Shown here piece by piece: positions 14,443-18,602 of a DNA stretch of 18,602 bases (the stretch's first letter is position 1; each line of letters begins with the position of its first letter). The position numbers were made by a program, and so were the translations under genes. The notes under the pieces were generated by a model. The model was not told the DNA's origin, did not search any database, and saw only the letters and a list, made by a program, of their open reading frames with translations. Source of the DNA: an uncultured Campylobacter sp. (GTDB taxonomy: Bacteria > Campylobacterota > Campylobacteria > Campylobacterales > Campylobacteraceae); contig NZ_CALHHX010000171.1 in the NCBI RefSeq assembly GCF_938030685.1, positions 1-18,602 on the forward strand, in the 5' to 3' direction.

Positions 14443-15681
14443 TTATGCAGTTAAATTTTGTTTTACAAGTATCGGCTTGGAGACGCCGTCTACGACCTCT
14501 TTGGAGATGATGACATCATAGCCCTTAAGCTCGGGCAGATCGAACATAATATCGATCATGATCTCCTCGATTATGCTGCGAAGCCCGCGCGCACCGGTTT
14601 TGCGCTTGATCGCAAGGCTTGCGACCTCTCGTAGCGCGTCGTCGTCAAATTTTAAATTTGCGCCGTCTATCGCAAAGAGCTTTTGATATTGCTTTAAGAT
14701 CGCGTTTTTCGGCTCGGTTAAAATTCTAACCATCGCCTTTTCGTCGATCTCATTTAGCGTAGCCACTACGTGCAAGCGCCCGATGAGCTCGGGGATTATG
14801 CCGTAATGCACCAAATCGTCGGCCTCGACCATGTTTAGCAAATTTAAGCTCTCTTTCTTGCTGCGCTTTGTTTGGTTAAACCCTAACACGTTCTGCCCGA
14901 TGCGGCGGTTGATGATCTCGTTTAGCCCGTCGAACGCGCCGCCGCAGACGAATAGGATATTAGTAGTATCGATCTGGATGAAGTCCTGATTTGGATGCTT
15001 GCGACCGCCCTTCGGAGGGATATTTACGACGCTTCCTTCGATGATCTTAAGAAGTGCTTGCTGTACCCCTTCGCCGCTTACGTCGCGCGTGATGCTGCGG
15101 TTTTCGCTCATTCGCGCGATCTTATCGATCTCGTCTACGAATACGATACCGCGCTGCGCCTTCTCTACGTCGCCATCCGCAGCCTGTAAAAGGCGGGTGA
15201 GGATATTTTCTACGTCCTCGCCGACGTAGCCCGCTTCCGTTAGACTCGTAGCGTCGCTAATGGCGATCGGCACGTCCAAAAATCGCGCCAAGGTCTGCGC
15301 CATAAGCGTCTTGCCGCTGCCGGTAGGTCCGATAAGCAAGATATTTGATTTTGAAATTTCTGTATCGTCACCCTTCGCGTCGGTCTGTCTGAAAATTCTT
15401 TTATAGTGGTTGTAAACGCCGACACTAAAAATTTTCTTAGCGCGCTCCTGGCCGATAACGTAGCGGTTTAGAACCTCCATCAGCGCCTTTGGCTTGATAG
15501 CCTCGAAATCGATCTCTTTATTTTGATTTTGTACTGCCTCATTTTGACCCTCGCTGCCGTGGATAGCGGCATATGCCATATCGATACAATAGCTGCAGAT
15601 AGCCGCCGTACCGTCGTCGTTAGGATAGATACGACGCCCGTCTGCGCCCGTCTCACCGCAAAAACTGCACTTATTTGCCAT
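14443..15681 (-). CDS. clpX: ClpX, ATPase subunit of the ClpXP protease
   Basis: A 412-residue AAA+ unfoldase. The N-terminal zinc-binding domain has four cysteines (C5, C8, C29, C32: CSFC and CSYC). The AAA+ module has Walker A GPTGSGKT (118-125), pore loop 1 GYVGED (151-156), Walker B IVFVDEIDK (179-187), the RKHP pore-2 region (227-230), a LGF loop (266-268) that docks on ClpP, and sensor-2 GARGLRSIIEE. It unfolds tagged proteins and feeds them to ClpP, which is not in this window. Its start shares one base with the lpxA stop (TAATG), so translation is coupled. The zf-C4 spacing and all ATPase residues look normal. The linker between zinc domain and AAA+ core (about 41-58) is Gln/Asn-rich (EGQNEAVQNQNKE). 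Confidence 0.97.
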   Translation of the reverse strand: MANKCSFCGETGADGRRIYPNDDGTAAICSYCIDMAYAAIHGSEGQNEAVQNQNKEIDFEAIKPKALMEVLNRYVIGQERAKKIFSVGVYNHYKRIFRQTDAKGDDTEISKSNILLIGPTGSGKTLMAQTLARFLDVPIAISDATSLTEAGYVGEDVENILTRLLQAADGDVEKAQRGIVFVDEIDKIARMSENRSITRDVSGEGVQQALLKIIEGSVVNIPPKGGRKHPNQDFIQIDTTNILFVCGGAFDGLNEIINRRIGQNVLGFNQTKRSKKESLNLLNMVEADDLVHYGIIPELIGRLHVVATLNEIDEKAMVRILTEPKNAILKQYQKLFAIDGANLKFDDDALREVASLAIKRKTGARGLRSIIEEIMIDIMFDLPELKGYDVIISKEVVDGVSKPILVKQNLTA

Positions 15682-16472
15682 TAAATTTTACCTTTATCTA
15701 GCGGAATTCCGCGTTTTGTGTTGATTATAAACTCGCACATCTTGCGCACGTTTTGATCGCTCGTCTCGTTTAATAAAATTTGCGCCTGCTCCTTTAAACC
15801 CCCGCCTTGGTTGAATAAAAATTTATACGCCCGATTTATCGTCTCGACCGTCTCTTTATCGAAGCGGCGGCGGATGCCCGTTAAATTTAGCCCGCGAATA
15901 TAGGCGCGGTTGCCCTCGGCTAGACAAAACGGCACCACGTCCTGACTAAGCGCGCTAGCCCCTGCGATCATGCAGCTCTCGCCGATTTGGACGAACTGAT
16001 GCACGGGGGTAAGCCCGCCGATAACGGCATAATCGCCCATTACGACATGACCTGCGAGCGTAGCGTTGTTTGCTAGGATTATGTTGCTTCCCAGCACGCA
16101 ATCGTGTGCGATGTGGCAATACGCCATCATAAATAGATTATCGCCGATGCGCGTAAATCCGTCTCCTTTATGCGAGCCCGAGCTGATCGTGCAAAACTCG
16201 TGAATCGTAGCGTTTTTACCGATGACTAACCCCGTTCGCTCGCCATCTTCAAAGCTCATATCCTGCGGAATTTCGCCCACGATCGCGTATGAAAAAATTT
16301 TAGAGCCCTCGCCGATTTGCGTATCGCCGATGATACGCGCGCCCTGTTTGATCGTGCAGCCGTCGCCGATTTTAGCCTGCGCGCTTACGAAAGCATACGG
16401 CTCGATCACAACCTCGGCTCCGATCTGCGCGCCGTCCTCGATGATCGCCGTGTGGTGAACTTTAGCCATCAT
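15681..16472 (-). CDS. lpxA: UDP-(GlcNAc or GlcNAc3N) acyltransferase, lipid A
   Basis: A 263-residue left-handed beta-helix protein with hexapeptide repeats (IGAEVVIEPYAFV, IGDGCTIKQGARIIGD, IGEGSKIFSYAIVG). The catalytic region is AYCHIAHDCVLGSNIILANN, in which the first His corresponds to H125 of E. coli LpxA, followed by GHVVMGDYAVIGGLTPVHQF and GLNLTGIRRRFDKETV. It transfers a 3-hydroxyacyl chain from ACP to the sugar nucleotide as the first step of lipid A synthesis. Campylobacter enzymes often use the 3-amino sugar analogue, which cannot be decided here. The fabZ stop overlaps the first ATG (ATGA). A second ATG at 16469 is equally possible: GGA is 6 nt from it and there is no strong ribosome site, so translation is probably coupled to fabZ. 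Confidence 0.95.
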   Translation of the reverse strand: MMAKVHHTAIIEDGAQIGAEVVIEPYAFVSAQAKIGDGCTIKQGARIIGDTQIGEGSKIFSYAIVGEIPQDMSFEDGERTGLVIGKNATIHEFCTISSGSHKGDGFTRIGDNLFMMAYCHIAHDCVLGSNIILANNATLAGHVVMGDYAVIGGLTPVHQFVQIGESCMIAGASALSQDVVPFCLAEGNRAYIRGLNLTGIRRRFDKETVETINRAYKFLFNQGGGLKEQAQILLNETSDQNVRKMCEFIINTKRGIPLDKGKI

Positions 16473-16918
16473 TTATCCATTATCATCGCTTGAAGTTCAG
16501 CCTGCGCGGCCAATGTGGCGCCGTCGTTGATGTAGGCTTCGCCCTTTAGTACCCAGATGCGTCCGCGATGTTTGATTACGCTGATGCGATACTCAAGCTT
16601 GTCGCCTGGGCGAACCGGGTTTCTAAATTTAGCGTTATCGATACTCATAAAATACACGACTTTGTCGCTTAGATCGACGCCCTCTTTCTCCATGCTCTTA
16701 AACGCCAGCACGCCGCCCGCCTGCGCTAAGCCCTCGATTATCATTACGCCAGGATAGATCGGGTGCCCCGGGAAGTGACCCTGAAAGATCTGCTCGTTGT
16801 AGGTTACGTTTTTATAGGCCTTGATGCTTTCGCCTATGCTGAGCTCTTCGACGCGATCTATCAGCAAAAACGGAAAACGATGGGGTAGGATGGAGAGGAT
16901 TTCGTTTATATCTATCAT
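16469..16918 (-). CDS. fabZ: (3R)-hydroxyacyl-ACP dehydratase FabZ
   Basis: A 149-residue hot-dog-fold dehydratase of type II fatty acid synthesis. N-terminal ILPHRFPFLLIDRV (10-23), the central-helix active site GHFPGHPIYPGVMIIEGLAQ (47-66) with catalytic H48 and E62, and KFRNPVRPGDKLEYRI are all present. It removes water from 3-hydroxyacyl-ACP, the same intermediate that LpxA draws on, so the fabZ-lpxA pair balances phospholipid and lipid A synthesis. AAGG lies 8 nt before ATG 16918, 33 nt after queH. The stop overlaps the lpxA start by 4 nt. Confidence 0.97.
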   Translation of the reverse strand: MIDINEILSILPHRFPFLLIDRVEELSIGESIKAYKNVTYNEQIFQGHFPGHPIYPGVMIIEGLAQAGGVLAFKSMEKEGVDLSDKVVYFMSIDNAKFRNPVRPGDKLEYRISVIKHRGRIWVLKGEAYINDGATLAAQAELQAMIMDK

Positions 16919-16951
16919 TGATCTGCCTTTTTTAGAAATTTTAGAATCTTA

Positions 16952-18085
16952 TCAAATTCTTACTAAAATTTCCCTAACGTCTAAAAATATGCGCGAGAGC
17001 CCGTAAATTTGAACTTTGGCGGCTCTTATCTCGTCCGTGACGATGATCGGCGAGAGCGAGCCCATAGCGCACAGGGCGGCGCGAGTTTTATTTTGACGCG
17101 CGAGACTCGGCGGGTTTTTTAGCATTTCGGATACGCTTTTGAAATTTGATCTTGAAATTTCGTTAAATTTCGCCAGGCTTAAAATTTTAATCTCTCCCTT
17201 GTCGCTGCAAAAAATTTCGCACTCTCGCTCCACGCTAAACTTCACGTTTTCACGAGTAAAATGCGAGCCAAATAGCACAAACGAGGGCACTACACACCCG
17301 TCAAATTTAATCCATGCGCGCAGCAGACGGTAGTTTAAAAACCGATCGCGCAGCACGCTAAATTTAACCCCTTTTCTTTCAAGCGAGCAAAGCTTTTTAT
17401 AAAATTTCAACTTCTCCTCTACCGAAGCGGGCAAAATTTGCCGATCGATCGGCGACATTAGCTCGTAAATTTCAGCATCGGGGGCGGAATTTCGCCTCAA
17501 ATCTGCCGCCAAAATTCCGTCCAAACTCCGCTCGGTCTTTCGCTGATCATTCCGCTGTGCCGCAAGCGCATAGATACAGCCGCAGTAGTTTTGATGATAG
17601 AGCGCGTCTTTTTTCGCGAGCGCAAACTGCTCGTTCGTGCCGCCGTTTTTGCGAAAATCGGGCGCGATAAACTCCAGCCCGTAGCGCTCGCAAATGCGCT
17701 GCAGCGAGGCACAGAGCTGAGAGTGCGATTTTTTGGGGCTCATCAAAAGAGTCGTAGTGATTTTGCGCTCGCCTAGACTTAGCGCGAGCTCGGCCGTTTT
17801 TTGCATGCGAAAATCAAAGCAAAACTCGCAGCGCGCGCCCTTTTCTGGCTCGTTTTCAAGCCCGCGCGCACCCTGCAGCCAGCCCTGAAAATCATACTCG
17901 CCCGGGATAAATTTAATCCCCAAATTCTCGCAAACCCGCTTTGAGTCGTGCATTCTAAGAACGTATTCGCCGCAAGGGTGGATGTTTGGATCGTAGAAAT
18001 AGCCTATTAGCGGCTCTTGCGCGAGCTCTTTCAAGCGGCGCAAAAAATAATCGCAATCGACCGAGCAGCAGATGTGAACCAGCAA
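16952..18085 (-). CDS. queH: Epoxyqueuosine reductase QueH with C-terminal extension
   Basis: A 377-residue protein. Residues 1-180 match the QueH (former DUF208) family: HICCSVDC (4-11), YFYDPNIHPCGEY, RCEFCFDFRM (85-94), TTLLMSPKKSH, and QNYCGCIYAL (165-174). The paired cysteines C6/C7, C86/C89 and C168/C170 are those expected to bind the iron-sulfur and metal centres. QueH reduces epoxyqueuosine to queuosine in the wobble base of GUN tRNAs, replacing the cobalamin enzyme QueG. Residues ~190-377 are a Lys/Arg/Phe-rich extension I do not recognise. The start is TTG 18085, supported by AAAGGG 7 nt upstream and an in-frame stop two codons before it. This is the first gene of the operon down to carB. 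From memory the C. jejuni counterpart is Cj0272. Confidence 0.87.
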   Translation of the reverse strand: MLVHICCSVDCDYFLRRLKELAQEPLIGYFYDPNIHPCGEYVLRMHDSKRVCENLGIKFIPGEYDFQGWLQGARGLENEPEKGARCEFCFDFRMQKTAELALSLGERKITTTLLMSPKKSHSQLCASLQRICERYGLEFIAPDFRKNGGTNEQFALAKKDALYHQNYCGCIYALAAQRNDQRKTERSLDGILAADLRRNSAPDAEIYELMSPIDRQILPASVEEKLKFYKKLCSLERKGVKFSVLRDRFLNYRLLRAWIKFDGCVVPSFVLFGSHFTRENVKFSVERECEIFCSDKGEIKILSLAKFNEISRSNFKSVSEMLKNPPSLARQNKTRAALCAMGSLSPIIVTDEIRAAKVQIYGLSRIFLDVREILVRI

Positions 18086-18114
18086 AATTTAACCCTTTGC
18101 ACGAAATTTTTGGA

Positions 18115-18120
18115 TATAAT
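18115..18120 (+). promoter_or_regulatory. -10 promoter of DUF748 gene
   Basis: TTTTTGGATATAAT ends in a perfect TATAAT. Transcription would begin near 18127, about 24 nt before ATG 18151. The opposite strand has a weaker TAAAAT at 18124-18119, which overlaps it and could serve queH (start near 18112, about 27 nt before TTG 18085). Confidence 0.6.
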
Positions 18121-18150
18121 TTTACGCTATCAAAATTAATGAGCGGAAAA

Positions 18151-18602
18151 ATGAAAAAATTTTTTATAAACCACTGGCGTAAGTTTGCTTGCGGCTTGAG
18201 CGGATTTGCGCTATTTTACGTGCTCGCGGGCTTTTTCGGCGTGCCGCTTTTCATCGAAAAAGCGCTGCCTAAAATTTTAGAAGACAGAGCAAAATTTAGC
18301 GTGCAGGATGCTAAATTTAACCCCTTTACCTACGAGCTAAACGTCACAAAGCCGGAGCTTAGCACCTTTAAGCCGCTGTTTAGCGCGGATGAGATAAATT
18401 TAAAAATCGGTTTTTCGAAGCTTTTTAAAAAGACTCTCGCGGTAGAAATTTTGCACCTAAAATCGCCTAAATTCCACGTCGAGCGCGAGCAAAACGGCAC
18501 TTTCAATTTCGAGCCGCTACTTTCAGAGCAAAAGAGCGAAAACAAGGATGAAAACTCCAGCTTCAACGTCACGCTGAATAATTTTAAGATCGAGCGCGGC
18601 TC
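18151..18602 (+). CDS. DUF748 / AsmA-like envelope protein (5' part only)
   Basis: The frame is open from ATG 18151 to the window end, 150 codons. It starts MKKFFINHWRKFACGLSG, one N-terminal membrane helix at about 14-34 (SGFALFYVLAGFFGVPLF), then IEKALPKILEDRAKFSVQDAKFNPFTYELNV, the family-typical opening of DUF748 proteins (an AsmA/TamB/YhdP-related bridge-like group). These are anchored in the inner membrane and extend through the periplasm; a role in lipid transport or outer-membrane integrity is proposed for relatives. A second in-frame ATG at 18139 has no ribosome site; GCGGA precedes 18151. Full proteins are often around 1000 residues, so most lies beyond the window. It diverges from queH and shares its 65-bp intergenic region. 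Confidence 0.8.
   Translation, partial: MKKFFINHWRKFACGLSGFALFYVLAGFFGVPLFIEKALPKILEDRAKFSVQDAKFNPFTYELNVTKPELSTFKPLFSADEINLKIGFSKLFKKTLAVEILHLKSPKFHVEREQNGTFNFEPLLSEQKSENKDENSSFNVTLNNFKIERG

Noticed and set aside
1..18602. Mobile element, prophage, defence system or biosynthetic cluster
   Set aside because: Every sizeable gene belongs to a housekeeping or envelope family in conserved order; no transposase, integrase, terminal inverted repeats or tRNA-adjacent attachment site was seen.

Overview
The window is a gene-dense chromosomal segment from an epsilonproteobacterium. It is most likely a Campylobacter of the relatively GC-rich group (C. gracilis, C. showae or C. rectus type). The reasons are the protein families, the futalosine-pathway gene mqnA, extreme over-use of TAAATTT/AAATTTTA words in and between genes, Campylobacter-like extended -10 promoters (TGnTATAAT), and gene orders that, from memory, match two C. 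jejuni blocks: Cj1285c-Cj1289 and Cj0272-Cj0279. The species cannot be fixed from the sequence alone.

Layout. (1) 1-791, minus: a DUF4197 periplasmic protein cut by the window edge, carrying an unusual in-frame 66-bp duplication/insertion. (2) 792-1278: a non-coding AT-palindrome-rich gap. (3) 1279-7899, minus: glutamate dehydrogenase, chorismate dehydratase (mqnA), a small MliC-like lipoprotein, nicotinate phosphoribosyltransferase, malic enzyme and a glutamyl-tRNA synthetase. These read gltX > malic enzyme > pncB > lipoprotein > [terminator] > mqnA > gdhA. (4) 7984-8874, plus: a SurA-like periplasmic chaperone divergent from gltX, with two -10 elements facing each other. (5) 8875-9393: a gap with gene debris, where the two syntenic blocks meet. 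(6) 9394-18085, minus: a tightly packed queH-fabZ-lpxA-clpX-mreB-mreC-carB operon whose gene ends mostly overlap. (7) 18151-18602, plus: the start of a DUF748/AsmA-like envelope protein, divergent from queH.

Functionally the window is mostly housekeeping: central carbon and nitrogen metabolism (malic enzyme, GDH), cofactor synthesis (NAD, menaquinone), translation (GluRS, queuosine), envelope biogenesis (SurA-like, FabZ, LpxA, MreBC, DUF748), proteolysis (ClpX) and pyrimidine/arginine precursor synthesis (CarB). I see no phage, transposase, CRISPR array, toxin-antitoxin, defence or secondary-metabolite system.

The points that deserve a second look are small-scale. They are the in-frame insertion in the DUF4197 gene, a terminator upstream of mqnA whose loop can pair with the mqnA ribosome-binding region, converging -10 elements in both divergent intergenic regions, a long C-terminal extension on QueH, and a decayed reading frame at the synteny junction.
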